From positions 1 through 40,198 of the forward strand of contig DANZ01000117.1 in assembly GCA_002501695.1 (NCBI GenBank): DNA of 40,198 bases, written 5' to 3'. Shown here in pieces: positions 31,966 to 40,198 of the stretch (the stretch's first letter is position 1; each line of letters opens with the position of its first letter). Source of the stretch: Methanolobus sp. UBA474. Lineage in GTDB: Archaea > Halobacteriota > Methanosarcinia > Methanosarcinales > Methanosarcinaceae. Under the pieces are notes generated by a model. The model searched no databases. It was not told the DNA's origin and saw only the letters and a program-made list of their open reading frames with translations. The position numbers and the translations under genes are program-made.

Positions 31966-34374
31966 ATGAGCAAGATATCAACCGGACATTTTTCCATTGA
32001 AGACCTGGAAAATGTCCAGATCACGATCGGGAAGATAGTCGGCGCTATAGAAGAAAAAGTGGCTGAAGAAGGTGATATGGGACCAACTCCCAAACCTAGT
32101 GTTTCTTCACTCAGGGACTGGGACTACCAGTTGCTCTCCCGCTATCAGCCGGTGTATACCCCTGTATGTGACCAGTGTTGTTACTGTACTTTCGGGAAGT
32201 GCGACCTGGGAGGGAACAAAGAGGGAGCCTGTGGTATTAACCTTGCAGCCCAGCAGTCCCGCGAGTTCCTGCTCAGGGTCATCACCGGTGCAGCTGCTCA
32301 CTCGGGACACGGGAGGCATCTGCTGCACTATCTTATCGAGCGCCACGGACGCGACCATCCGATCGATGTAGGCCCTTCAAACCTGCTTGCGCCAAACGTC
32401 CAGATGGTCACCGGTATCAAGCCAAAGACCCTTGGTGACCTGGAAGCGGCAATAGAGTATGTAGAAGAGCAACTTACACAGTTGCTTGCCACAATCCACG
32501 TTGGGCAGGAAGGTGCAGCCATGGACTTCGAATCAAAGGCAATGCACGGCGGAATGCTTGACCATGTAGGTATGGAGATATCCGACCTGGCCCAGATATC
32601 CTGTCTGGGAATGCCAAAATCCGACCCGGAGGCACCGTTGGCAGAGATTGGCATGGGATGCATAGATGCCACAAAGCCGATGCTGCTGGTCATTGGACAC
32701 AACGTTGCCGGTGTCGCCAACATGATAGACTACATGCATGAGAACGACCTCTCTGACAAGATAGAGCTGGGCGGCCTGTGCTGTACTGCCATAGACACTG
32801 TTCGTTACCAGATGGACAAAGGTGGCAAACCCTATGCAAAGGTTGTAGGGTCCCTCGCAAAAGAGCTAAAGATGATCCGCTCGGGTATCCCGGATGTGAT
32901 CGTGGTCGACGAGCAGTGTGTCAGGGCAGATGTGCTCGATGAGGCAAAGAGACTCTCTATCCCTGTCATCACCACTAATGAAAAGATCATGTATGGACTG
33001 CGCAACCGTTCAAAGGACAAGGCTGATAGCATCATAGAGGATCTTGCCAGCGGGAAGGAAGATGGGGCACTCATCCTTGATCTGAACCTTCTTGGGGAAG
33101 TGGCACCAAGACTTGTACTGAAGGTAGCTCCCCTGCGCAAGGAGAAGGGCATTAAGGCGTTTCCCACGGATGAGGAGCTGATAGCACTGGCTGCAAGCTG
33201 TGTACAGTGTGGCGCATGTGAATTCGTCTGCCCGAACGACCTGGGGATCATGGCAGCAATGAAAGCCTGTGCAGAGGGAGATCTGACAAAATTCGAGATT
33301 TTGCACGACTATTGTATAGCCTGTGGAAGATGCGACCAGGAGTGTCCAAAGGACATACCTGTCCTTAATGTAATTGAGAAAGCCTCACAGAAGGTCATCA
33401 GCCAGGAAAAAGGAATGATGCGTTCAGGCAGGGGCCAGATAAGCGACCCCGAGATCCGCCAGGAAGGCGTAAACCTTGTCATGGGAACAACTCCGGGCAT
33501 TATCGCCCTGGTAGGCTGCTCCAATTATCCGGCAGGCACCAAAGACCTGTATACGCTTGCTGAGGAAATGCTAAAGAGGCACTACATCGTAGTCTCATCC
33601 GGCTGCTCGGCAATGGATCTGGGGATGTACAAGGACGAAGAGGGCAAGACTCTCTACGAGAGGTACCCTGCCAAGTTCCTTGGAGGTAATCTCATAAACG
33701 TAGGTTCCTGCGTCTCCAACGCACACATAACCGGAACGGCCATTAAGGTGGCAGCTATCTTTGCCCAGCGCAATATCACCGGTAACTACGAGGAGATCGC
33801 CGATTATGTCATGAACCGTATAGGTGCGGTCGGCGTTGCCTGGGGTGCCTATTCACAAAAGGCCTCTTCCATCGCAACAGGCTGCAACAGGCTGGGAATC
33901 CCTGTAGTTGTCGGACCGCATGGCTCAAAATACAGAAGAGCGCTCATAGGCAAGCCGTATGAGGAAGAACACTGGAAGCTCTATGACGCAAGGAACGGCG
34001 AGACTCTGCCGATACCTGCTTCACCCGAGTTCCTCCTGACAACTGCGGAGACCATTGAAGAGCTGATGCCCATGCTTGCAAAGAACTGCATACGCCCGTC
34101 AGACAACAATATGGGAAGGATGATCAAGCTGACCCACTATATCGAGCTTAGCCAGAAGTACCTTGGGCAGATGCCCGAAGACTGGCATAATTTCGTCAGG
34201 ACAGAAACGGACCTTCCGCTTGCAAAACGTGAAGAGCTCCTGAAGATACTTGAGAAGGACCACGGCTGGGAAATAGACTGGAAGAGAAAGAAGATCCTGT
34301 CCGGTCCGAAGATGAAGTCAGATGTCTCAGCCCAGCCTACCAACCTCAAGAGACTATGCAAGGGAGAGTGCTGA
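31966..34374 (+). CDS. cdhA: CODH/ACS complex alpha subunit (CO dehydrogenase)
   Basis: The 802-residue subunit oxidises CO and reduces CO2 at a Ni-Fe-S C-cluster. The N-terminal CDQCCYCTFGKCDLGGNKEGACG carries the B/D-cluster cysteines. Residues near 404-455 form a ferredoxin-like 2[4Fe-4S] insertion (CVQCGACEFVCPNDLG and CIACGRCDQECPKDIPV), which bacterial CODH lacks. VGSCVSNAHITGTAIKVA carries C-cluster ligands. Length and domain order match the archaeal acetyl-CoA decarbonylase/synthase. GAGGAGA precedes the ATG. It heads the operon cdhA-cdhB-cdhC-cooC-cdhD-cdhE, and CdhB follows within 2 nt. Confidence 0.97.
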   Translation: MSKISTGHFSIEDLENVQITIGKIVGAIEEKVAEEGDMGPTPKPSVSSLRDWDYQLLSRYQPVYTPVCDQCCYCTFGKCDLGGNKEGACGINLAAQQSREFLLRVITGAAAHSGHGRHLLHYLIERHGRDHPIDVGPSNLLAPNVQMVTGIKPKTLGDLEAAIEYVEEQLTQLLATIHVGQEGAAMDFESKAMHGGMLDHVGMEISDLAQISCLGMPKSDPEAPLAEIGMGCIDATKPMLLVIGHNVAGVANMIDYMHENDLSDKIELGGLCCTAIDTVRYQMDKGGKPYAKVVGSLAKELKMIRSGIPDVIVVDEQCVRADVLDEAKRLSIPVITTNEKIMYGLRNRSKDKADSIIEDLASGKEDGALILDLNLLGEVAPRLVLKVAPLRKEKGIKAFPTDEELIALAASCVQCGACEFVCPNDLGIMAAMKACAEGDLTKFEILHDYCIACGRCDQECPKDIPVLNVIEKASQKVISQEKGMMRSGRGQISDPEIRQEGVNLVMGTTPGIIALVGCSNYPAGTKDLYTLAEEMLKRHYIVVSSGCSAMDLGMYKDEEGKTLYERYPAKFLGGNLINVGSCVSNAHITGTAIKVAAIFAQRNITGNYEEIADYVMNRIGAVGVAWGAYSQKASSIATGCNRLGIPVVVGPHGSKYRRALIGKPYEEEHWKLYDARNGETLPIPASPEFLLTTAETIEELMPMLAKNCIRPSDNNMGRMIKLTHYIELSQKYLGQMPEDWHNFVRTETDLPLAKREELLKILEKDHGWEIDWKRKKILSGPKMKSDVSAQPTNLKRLCKGEC

Positions 34375-34375
34375 A

Positions 34376-34888
34376 ATGGTAGACACGACAAAGAATACGC
34401 TTGTTTATACCACATGGGGCAGAAAGACCGCAAAGCCAGTCAACCCCAATGTAGCCGCGAAGATGATCTCAAAAGCAAAGAGACCTCTTCTGGTGATAGG
34501 TACTGAAGTCGTGGGCAATGAGCAGCTTACGGAAAAAGCCATTGCCATTGCAAAGAAGGGTTTGCCGGTCGCAGCGACCGGTCACTCCATCACTGTCTTC
34601 AAAGGCATGGATGTGAATGCAAAATACATCAACGTCCACGCACTGGCCCATTACCTTGGGGACAAGAACTGGAAAGGGCTTGATGGGCAGGATACATATG
34701 ATATGATAGTCTTCCTTGGACACAAGAAATACTATCTGGATCAGGTGCTTTCGGGACTCAAGAATTTCACGGACCTGAAGACCATTGCAATCGAAAGGCA
34801 TTTTATGCAGAATGCGACTTTGTCCTTTGGTAACCTCAAGCCGGAAGTGCATATTGAGGCGCTTAATGAATTTATCGAGAATCTATGA
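34376..34888 (+). CDS. cdhB: CODH/ACS complex epsilon subunit
   Basis: The 170-residue epsilon subunit binds CdhA to make the alpha-2-epsilon-2 CO dehydrogenase component and may aid electron transfer to FAD. Its nucleotide-binding-like fold shows RPLLVIGTEVVGNEQLTEKA near the N-terminus and TYDMIVFLGHKKYYLDQVLSGLK later. The frame extends back into cdhA, but ATG 34376 directly follows the cdhA stop (34374) with GGGAG before it, giving the normal length. Confidence 0.95.
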   Translation: MVDTTKNTLVYTTWGRKTAKPVNPNVAAKMISKAKRPLLVIGTEVVGNEQLTEKAIAIAKKGLPVAATGHSITVFKGMDVNAKYINVHALAHYLGDKNWKGLDGQDTYDMIVFLGHKKYYLDQVLSGLKNFTDLKTIAIERHFMQNATLSFGNLKPEVHIEALNEFIENL

Positions 34889-34918
34889 GCATTGGATACT
34901 AAACGCGGAGAACTAATT

Positions 34919-36340
34919 ATGGCAGATGAATTTCCTTTTGAGATATCTCCTATGTTTGAGGGAGAGAGAATAAGAAAAGAAGGCATGCATGTTGAACTTG
35001 CGGGCCCCAAATCCAAGGGTTTCGAGCTTGTAAGGGCTGCAGACATGAACGACGTTGAGGACGGCAGGTTCACGCTCATCGGACCCGACCTTTCAGATAT
35101 GGAAGAGGGGTCACGATATCCGTTCGCGATGATCTACAAGATCGCAGGAGAACTTGTGGAAACAGACCTTGAGTCTATAGTAGAAAGAAGGAACCACGAA
35201 TTCCAGAACTATATTCAGGGCATGATGCATCTCAACCAGAGAGACGATGTGTGGATCAGGGTGGGCAAGGAAGCTGTCAGCAAGGGGCTGAATTCCTTTG
35301 AGCACATCGCAAAAGCAGTGATGATGCTTTTCAAGAACGAACTCCCGTTCATAGAGAAGGTTGAGGCCATCTATATCACCGATATGAGCGAGATCGAGAA
35401 AGAGATCGATAATACCAGGGCTGTTTACAAGGCAAGGGACGAGAGGACCCGCGGCCTGCATGATGAAGATGTTGACACTTTCTACGGCTGTACCCTGTGT
35501 GCATCCTTCGCTCCGACCAACGTCTGTGTCGTGACCCCTGACAGGATATCACTCTGTGGTGCGATCAACTGGTTTGACGGAAGGGCAGCTGCAAAGGTGG
35601 ACCCCGAGGGACCTCAGTTTGCAATACCAAAAGGAGAACTCATCGATGACGCATCCGGAGAATATTCAGGTGTCAACGAATTTGCAAAGAAACTCTCAAG
35701 CGGCGAATATGACCGCATCAAGCTGCACTCTTTCTTCGAGTTCCCACACACTTCCTGCGGCTGCTTTGAAGTCGTAGGATTCTATATTCCCGAAGTTGAC
35801 GGTATTGGCTGGGTTGACAGGGATTTCGCAGGCACCGCACCCAACGGACTGCAGTTCTCTACAATGGCAGGACAGACCGGCGGCGGAAAGCAGGTTGTCG
35901 GCTTCCTTGGAATAGGTGTCAATTACTTCCGCTCACCCAAGTTCATCCAGTCCGATGGTGGCTGGAACAGGGTTGTATGGATGCCCAGGATGCTCAAGGA
36001 GAAGATATTCCAGGACATACCCGAAGACATACGCGCAAAGATAGCTACCGAGGATGATGCCAAAGATATTGAGTCCCTCAAGAGTTTCCTGACAGCTAAG
36101 AACCACCCCATACTTGAGAGATGGGTGGAAGAGGAAGCAGAAGAAGAGGCTGAAGAGGAAGTACCTGCAAAGGCACAACCCGCTACTCAGAGAGGATTTG
36201 CCGCACCGCAGATGATGCAGATGCCGGCTAATTTTATGCCATCCATGCCAATGATGGGCGGCGGCTCCGGCGGTGTCCGGATCATCCTGAAGAATGCAAA
36301 GGTGACCGTTGAGAAGATCACTATCCTGAAAGAGGATTAA
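34919..36340 (+). CDS. cdhC: CODH/ACS complex beta subunit (acetyl-CoA synthase)
   Basis: The 473-residue subunit forms and splits the acetyl C-C and C-S bonds at the Ni-Ni-[4Fe-4S] A-cluster. All expected cysteines are present: C191 and C194 in FYGCTLCASF, C203 and C213 further on, and the C280-G-C282 pair in HTSCGCFEV. As in other archaea it lacks the N-terminal CO-channel domain of the bacterial enzyme. The C-terminus is an acidic run (EEEAEEEAEEEV) followed by a Met/Pro/Gly-rich linker and a short closing strand. The start is ATG 34919 with GCGGAG about 10 nt upstream; the frame opens 27 nt earlier. Confidence 0.97.
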   Translation: MADEFPFEISPMFEGERIRKEGMHVELAGPKSKGFELVRAADMNDVEDGRFTLIGPDLSDMEEGSRYPFAMIYKIAGELVETDLESIVERRNHEFQNYIQGMMHLNQRDDVWIRVGKEAVSKGLNSFEHIAKAVMMLFKNELPFIEKVEAIYITDMSEIEKEIDNTRAVYKARDERTRGLHDEDVDTFYGCTLCASFAPTNVCVVTPDRISLCGAINWFDGRAAAKVDPEGPQFAIPKGELIDDASGEYSGVNEFAKKLSSGEYDRIKLHSFFEFPHTSCGCFEVVGFYIPEVDGIGWVDRDFAGTAPNGLQFSTMAGQTGGGKQVVGFLGIGVNYFRSPKFIQSDGGWNRVVWMPRMLKEKIFQDIPEDIRAKIATEDDAKDIESLKSFLTAKNHPILERWVEEEAEEEAEEEVPAKAQPATQRGFAAPQMMQMPANFMPSMPMMGGGSGGVRIILKNAKVTVEKITILKED

Positions 36341-36351
36341 AGAGGAATTCT

Positions 36352-37104
36352 GTGGCCAGGATCATTGCAGTAACAGGCAAAGGCGGAACCGGAAAGACCG
36401 CAACTTCGGCCCTTCTCATCCGCCATCTTGCAAAAGGGAACAAGGTCATCCTTGCGGTAGATGCCGACCCTGATACCAACCTGCCCGAGACCCTCGGCTG
36501 CGAGGTCAGCAAGACCATTGGCGACATCAAGGAGTTCATGCACAGCGAGCGCGATAATCTGCCTCCTGATACGAACAAGGAGTCAGTGCTCAAGTCAAAG
36601 CTGTACGAGATCATCGAGGAGATGCCAAAGTATGACCTGCTCGTCATGGGAAGACCTGAAGGAGCGGGTTGTTATTGCTATGTCAATAATCTCCTGCGAG
36701 GCATCATGGACAAGCTGGTGGATAACTACGACATCCTCATCATTGATGCTGAGGCCGGGCTGGAGCATTTCAGCCGGAGGATATTCCGCAAAGTGGATGA
36801 CCTTATCGTGGTTACGGACGGATCCCGCCGTGGGCTGGGTACGGCTGAGCGCATAAGGGAACTTGTAGATGAGATGAAAACAGATGTATCGAATATTTAT
36901 GTTATTGCAAATAAGGTCACGGAAACAAACCGCGAGATGATCGCAAATACGGCAAAGGAACTTGGTCTGCAGCTTATAGGAATGATACCGGTTGACGAGA
37001 TGGTCATCCAAAGGGATCTTGCCGGAGAGCCGCTGTTCAACCTCCCTGACGATTCCGCTGCGGTCATGGAAGTTGAAAGAATAGCAGTAAAGCTAGGCTT
37101 GTAA
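36352..37104 (+). CDS. cooC: CooC-type CODH/ACS maturation ATPase
   Basis: The 250-residue MinD-like P-loop ATPase has the deviant Walker A GKGGTGKT (residues 9-16) and a C107-x-C109 motif (GAGCYCYVNN) at which CooC dimers bind nickel. It supplies nickel or conformational work for C-cluster or A-cluster assembly. Its place between cdhC and cdhD is typical of Methanosarcinales. The start is GTG 36352, 11 nt after the cdhC stop, with AGAGGA about 6 nt before it. Confidence 0.95.
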   Translation: MARIIAVTGKGGTGKTATSALLIRHLAKGNKVILAVDADPDTNLPETLGCEVSKTIGDIKEFMHSERDNLPPDTNKESVLKSKLYEIIEEMPKYDLLVMGRPEGAGCYCYVNNLLRGIMDKLVDNYDILIIDAEAGLEHFSRRIFRKVDDLIVVTDGSRRGLGTAERIRELVDEMKTDVSNIYVIANKVTETNREMIANTAKELGLQLIGMIPVDEMVIQRDLAGEPLFNLPDDSAAVMEVERIAVKLGL

Positions 37105-37149
37105 TTCAAGGTTTCTAACTCAAGAGAATCATTACATGGTGGAATGCAT

Positions 37150-38481
37150 ATGACACAGAAAATGAAGTTGACGCAACTTACGGAGATGTTGCAGGAACTC
37201 AATATCGAGTCCCTCGAAGGAGTGACAATTGAGGGTGACATCGAACTAAATATCACTGGCGGAGGAGGGCTTAACCCTGCACTGGCCTATGCGCTTGGGA
37301 GTGAGATATCACAGATATCCCTGCACATGGCCAACATCGGAAGAATGCTCGGGTTCCCTGCGGAACAGTTATTCGCATCTGCTTTTGGCATGGGTGCAAT
37401 GCCTGAGACCCAGGCACCTGCGCTTGGAGCTGCTCCCGGGATGCAGGAGTTACTGGCCTCAAAGTTCGAGGTCTCAAAAATGGAAAACTGGAACAATCCC
37501 ATCCAGGAAGTAACGCTGGGCGCAACTTCCGCCGACGGGGGTTCCAGGAAGAACACGGTGACCATTGGCGGAGAGAACGCACTTCCCTATTACTTTGACG
37601 CCGCAATGCCTCACAGGAACTACGTGACAATGGACGTGTTCGACATGCCTATTGGAATGGCAAAGGCTGTCAAGTCCAATTATGAGGACGTCATCAATGA
37701 CCCTGCGGAATGGGCCAAGAAGGTAGTCCGTGATTTCAATGCTGACATGGTAACCATTCACCTCATCTCCACGGACCCCCTCATCAAGGATACATCTGCA
37801 CGGGACGCGGCAAAGGTCGTTGAGGATGTACTGCAGGCAGTGAAAGTACCAATTGTGATCGGCGGCTCAGGAAACCCTGAAAAAGATCCGGAAGTGCTGG
37901 AAAAGGCCGCAGAGGTTGCAGCCGGTGAGCGCGTGCTGCTCGCTTCCGCAAGCCTGAACCTCGACTATGAGAGGATCGCGAAGGCTGCTGTGGAGCACGG
38001 GCATGTTGTCCTTTCCTGGACACAGCTTGAGATCAATGCCCAGAAAGAGCTAAACAGAAAGCTTATGAAGCAGTGTAAGGTCCCAAGGGACAGCATTGTA
38101 ATGGACCCGACGACCGCAGCACTGGGATACGGTCTTGACTACGCATACACCAACATGGAACGCATCAGGCTCGCAGGCCTTATGGGCGATAATGAGCTCA
38201 CATTCCCCATGTCATCCGGTACCACCAATGCATGGGGGGCCCGTGAGTCATGGATGGTCTCGTCACCCCTTAAACAGGATTCTGACTGGGGCCCAAGAGA
38301 ATACCGCGGTCCTATATGGGAGATCGTCACCGGTCTTGCACTCTCGCTTGCAGGTAACGACATGTTCATGATGATGCACCCGACATCGGTCCAGGTGCTC
38401 AAGGAAATTACCCAGACATTGTATGGTTCCATCGAGACAGAAGAGCTGGACATCAGCAACTGGATCGGAGCAGAGGTGTGA
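37150..38481 (+). CDS. cdhD: CODH/ACS complex delta subunit (corrinoid protein small subunit)
   Basis: The 443-residue TIM-barrel subunit pairs with CdhE to form the corrinoid iron-sulfur protein, which accepts the methyl group from tetrahydrosarcinapterin and passes it to CdhC. Blocks in favour are PYYFDAAMPHRNYVTMDVFD, IHLISTDPLIKDTSARDAAK, VIGGSGNPEKDPEVLEKAAE and MDPTTAALGYGLDYAYTNMER. The frame starts at ATG 37144, but GGTGG lies only 1-2 nt from it and about 7 nt from ATG 37150, which is preferred. The stop lies 3 nt before cdhE, so the two are coupled. Confidence 0.96.
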   Translation: MTQKMKLTQLTEMLQELNIESLEGVTIEGDIELNITGGGGLNPALAYALGSEISQISLHMANIGRMLGFPAEQLFASAFGMGAMPETQAPALGAAPGMQELLASKFEVSKMENWNNPIQEVTLGATSADGGSRKNTVTIGGENALPYYFDAAMPHRNYVTMDVFDMPIGMAKAVKSNYEDVINDPAEWAKKVVRDFNADMVTIHLISTDPLIKDTSARDAAKVVEDVLQAVKVPIVIGGSGNPEKDPEVLEKAAEVAAGERVLLASASLNLDYERIAKAAVEHGHVVLSWTQLEINAQKELNRKLMKQCKVPRDSIVMDPTTAALGYGLDYAYTNMERIRLAGLMGDNELTFPMSSGTTNAWGARESWMVSSPLKQDSDWGPREYRGPIWEIVTGLALSLAGNDMFMMMHPTSVQVLKEITQTLYGSIETEELDISNWIGAEV

Positions 38482-38484
38482 TAA

Positions 38485-39891
38485 ATGAAGATCAACAGCC
38501 CTCTTGAGGCTTATAAGTACCTGCCCGGTACAAACTGCGCAGTATGCGGTGAGCAGACATGTATGGCATTTGCCGCACACCTGATAGACAGATCCAAGAA
38601 ACTCAGCGACTGCACCCCGATGCTCGAAGACAAGTTCAGGAAGAAGCTCGATCAGCTTCAGGGATTGCTCGCACCTGAGATAAGACAGGTAGAGATCGGT
38701 GTCGGCGAAAAGACCGTAAAGATCGGCGGCGATGACGTACTCTACCGCCACAAGCTGACATTCTTCAACCAGACAGTGCTGGCCTATGACGTATGGGACA
38801 CGATGGAAGAGAAGGATCTTGTGGAAAGAGTGGAGAAGATACGGGACTTCAAGAAATTCTATGTCGGCAACTTCCTGACAGTCGACATGGTGGCTGTGCG
38901 CTGCACATCCGACGACCCGAAAAGGTTCGCCTCTGCTGTTAAGAAGGTCATTGAGACCACAGACATGCCGATAGTGCTCTGTTCATTCAACCCGGAGATG
39001 CTTAAGGCCGGTCTTGAGGTCGCAAAGGACAGGAACCCGCTGTTATATGCTGCAAACAAGGATAACTGGCAGGAAGTAGCTGCCCTGGCCCTTGAGTACG
39101 ATGTCCCTGTGACCCTTTTCGCACCTAATGACCTCGATCTGCTGAAGTCACTTGCAAAAACATTTGCTGAAATGGGCACCGAGAAACTTGTGCTCGACCC
39201 GGGAACATTCCCATCCGGAAAACAGCTCAAACAAACCTTTAACAACTTTATCAAGGTGCGCAGGGCAGGCATAGATGGCGACCGTGAGATCGCATACCCC
39301 CTCATGGCAGTTCCCCTGACCGCATGGATGGTGCATGACGACCCTGTAAGCGCTTCATACTGGGAAACCGTTATCGCGTCAGTGTTCACGATAAAGTACG
39401 GAGATATAATGATCCTTCACAGCATCGAGCCCTATGCAATGCTGCCGGAGCTGCACATCCGTGATACGATATACACTGATCCGAGAAAGCCTGTCACCGT
39501 TGACCCCGCAATGTATAAGATAGGATCACCGACAAAGGATTCGCCTGTGTTCGTGACGACCAACTTCGCCCTTACCTACTACACTGTCGAGAGTGACATA
39601 TCCTCCAACAAGATAGACTGTTACCTATGGGCTATCGATACCGAAGGAATAGGTGTTGAGGCTGCCGTGGCAGGCGGTCAGCTGACAGCTGCCAAAATAA
39701 AGAAGGGAATCGAAAGCTCTGGATTCAGCATGAAGGACGACACATCCCACAACACGATCATCCTGCCGGGACTTGCTGCACGCCTGCAGGGAGATGTTGA
39801 AGATGAGACCGGGTCCAGAGTGCTTATAGGCCCTGCGGACTCAGGCCGCATACCCGGCTGGCTGGAAAAGAACTGGCCACCGAAAAAATAA
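38485..39891 (+). CDS. cdhE: CODH/ACS complex gamma subunit (corrinoid iron-sulfur protein)
   Basis: The 468-residue subunit carries the cobamide and a low-potential [4Fe-4S] cluster that re-reduces it. The N-terminal cluster motif is C18-x2-C21-x4-C26-x16-C43 (TNCAVCGEQTCMAFA...LSDC). The TIM barrel and the C-terminal corrinoid-binding domain follow (SSNKIDCYLWAIDTEGIGVEAAVAGG). Its ATG lies 3 nt after the cdhD stop. It is the last gene of the operon, and a hairpin follows. Confidence 0.96.
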   Translation: MKINSPLEAYKYLPGTNCAVCGEQTCMAFAAHLIDRSKKLSDCTPMLEDKFRKKLDQLQGLLAPEIRQVEIGVGEKTVKIGGDDVLYRHKLTFFNQTVLAYDVWDTMEEKDLVERVEKIRDFKKFYVGNFLTVDMVAVRCTSDDPKRFASAVKKVIETTDMPIVLCSFNPEMLKAGLEVAKDRNPLLYAANKDNWQEVAALALEYDVPVTLFAPNDLDLLKSLAKTFAEMGTEKLVLDPGTFPSGKQLKQTFNNFIKVRRAGIDGDREIAYPLMAVPLTAWMVHDDPVSASYWETVIASVFTIKYGDIMILHSIEPYAMLPELHIRDTIYTDPRKPVTVDPAMYKIGSPTKDSPVFVTTNFALTYYTVESDISSNKIDCYLWAIDTEGIGVEAAVAGGQLTAAKIKKGIESSGFSMKDDTSHNTIILPGLAARLQGDVEDETGSRVLIGPADSGRIPGWLEKNWPPKK

Positions 39892-39908
39892 GCCGTTACT
39901 CAAATTGA

Positions 39909-39931
39909 CCTTCGTGCCTCAGGCACGGAGG
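39909..39931 (+). terminator. Hairpin terminator of the CODH/ACS operon
   Basis: CCTTCGTGCC and GGCACGGAGG pair over ten positions with one mismatch around TCA. It begins 17 nt after the cdhE stop and is followed by TCTGTACTATTTT. Confidence 0.6.
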
Positions 39932-40013
39932 TCTGTACTATTTTGATCTGCGACCACCGTTACCTGAATCACAATACTCTTATAGAGCCTGTTAAATTCT
40001 AATACATGAAACC

Positions 40014-40198
40014 ATGGAGCTTATCATACGAAGTGAGAATAGCCTTGAGCTTACGAAAAACGGTAAGCATTGCACTATAGTAGGGAATATTGCAGATGTA
40101 ACTGAAGACCATATACGCAAGCTTGCAGAATGGGCAGACGCATTATGGGACTATGAGAAGATAACCATGTGGAAAAAGTCGGATTCCATGGAGCCAGG
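40014..40198 (+). CDS. Unidentified protein, 3' end beyond window
   Basis: ATG at 40014 opens a frame that runs 61 codons to the window edge: MELIIRSENSLELTKNGKHC and on to ...MWKKSDSMEPG. A box A-like TCTTATAGAG lies about 30-38 nt upstream, which suggests a short or absent leader. I do not recognise it, and too little is present for a family. A nearby out-of-frame ATG at 40006 stops after 24 codons. Confidence 0.5.
   Translation, partial: MELIIRSENSLELTKNGKHCTIVGNIADVTEDHIRKLAEWADALWDYEKITMWKKSDSMEP

Overview
The window is from a methanogenic archaeon of the Methanosarcinales, most likely a methylotrophic relative of Methanolobus, Methanococcoides or Methanomethylovorans. The evidence is a complete CODH/ACS operon in the order cdhA-cdhB-cdhC-cooC-cdhD-cdhE, archaeal-type ribC, ribH and ribL, a type II GAPDH, pyruvoyl arginine decarboxylase, an AksA-type homocitrate synthase, archaeal box A promoters, and Shine-Dalgarno sites of the GGTGAT/GGAGG type. 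The genus is inference.

Layout. 1-4.6 kb: the N-terminal 973 codons of a huge membrane-anchored surface protein (minus strand), a cupin, and a secreted seven-bladed beta-propeller. 4.9-9.2 kb: a MoxR/CbbQ-type AAA+ ATPase and a 1158-codon CbbO/NorD-like protein with a VWA domain, the most system-like unit here and without an obvious client. 9.4-15.2 kb: a loose, AT-rich stretch of single genes: arginine decarboxylase, 2[4Fe-4S] ferredoxin, two SRPBCC proteins, two lipoproteins, two flavin split-barrel proteins, a DUF3303 protein and a decayed glnQ-like ABC ATPase. 15.2-16.0 kb: RNA-like inverted repeats and two small membrane-protein genes missed by ordinary ORF calling.

16.0-25.4 kb: DUF1638, an exported MsrA with a cytochrome-b5-like protein, FAD synthetase convergent to an aminotransferase-ribC-ribH-aspartate aminotransferase run, an XRE-CBS regulator, a lipoprotein, a Na+/Ca2+ exchanger-family protein, and a DUF89-CooT pair. 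25.4-31.6 kb: GAPDH, an IMPase-like phosphatase overlapping NAD kinase (a pair fused in some methanogens), homocitrate synthase, a NYN-domain protein, and an AN1-zinc-finger rhomboid protease coupled to an unknown protein. 31.6-39.9 kb: a duplicated promoter/operator region followed by the six-gene CODH/ACS operon and its terminator. The window ends inside an unidentified gene.

How they work together. The cdh operon makes or splits acetyl-CoA. CooC, and perhaps the CooT-like protein, serve nickel supply for its A and C clusters. The central block supports flavin, NADP and coenzyme B synthesis and triose-phosphate metabolism. Several starts were chosen from Shine-Dalgarno spacing and differ from the longest ORF.
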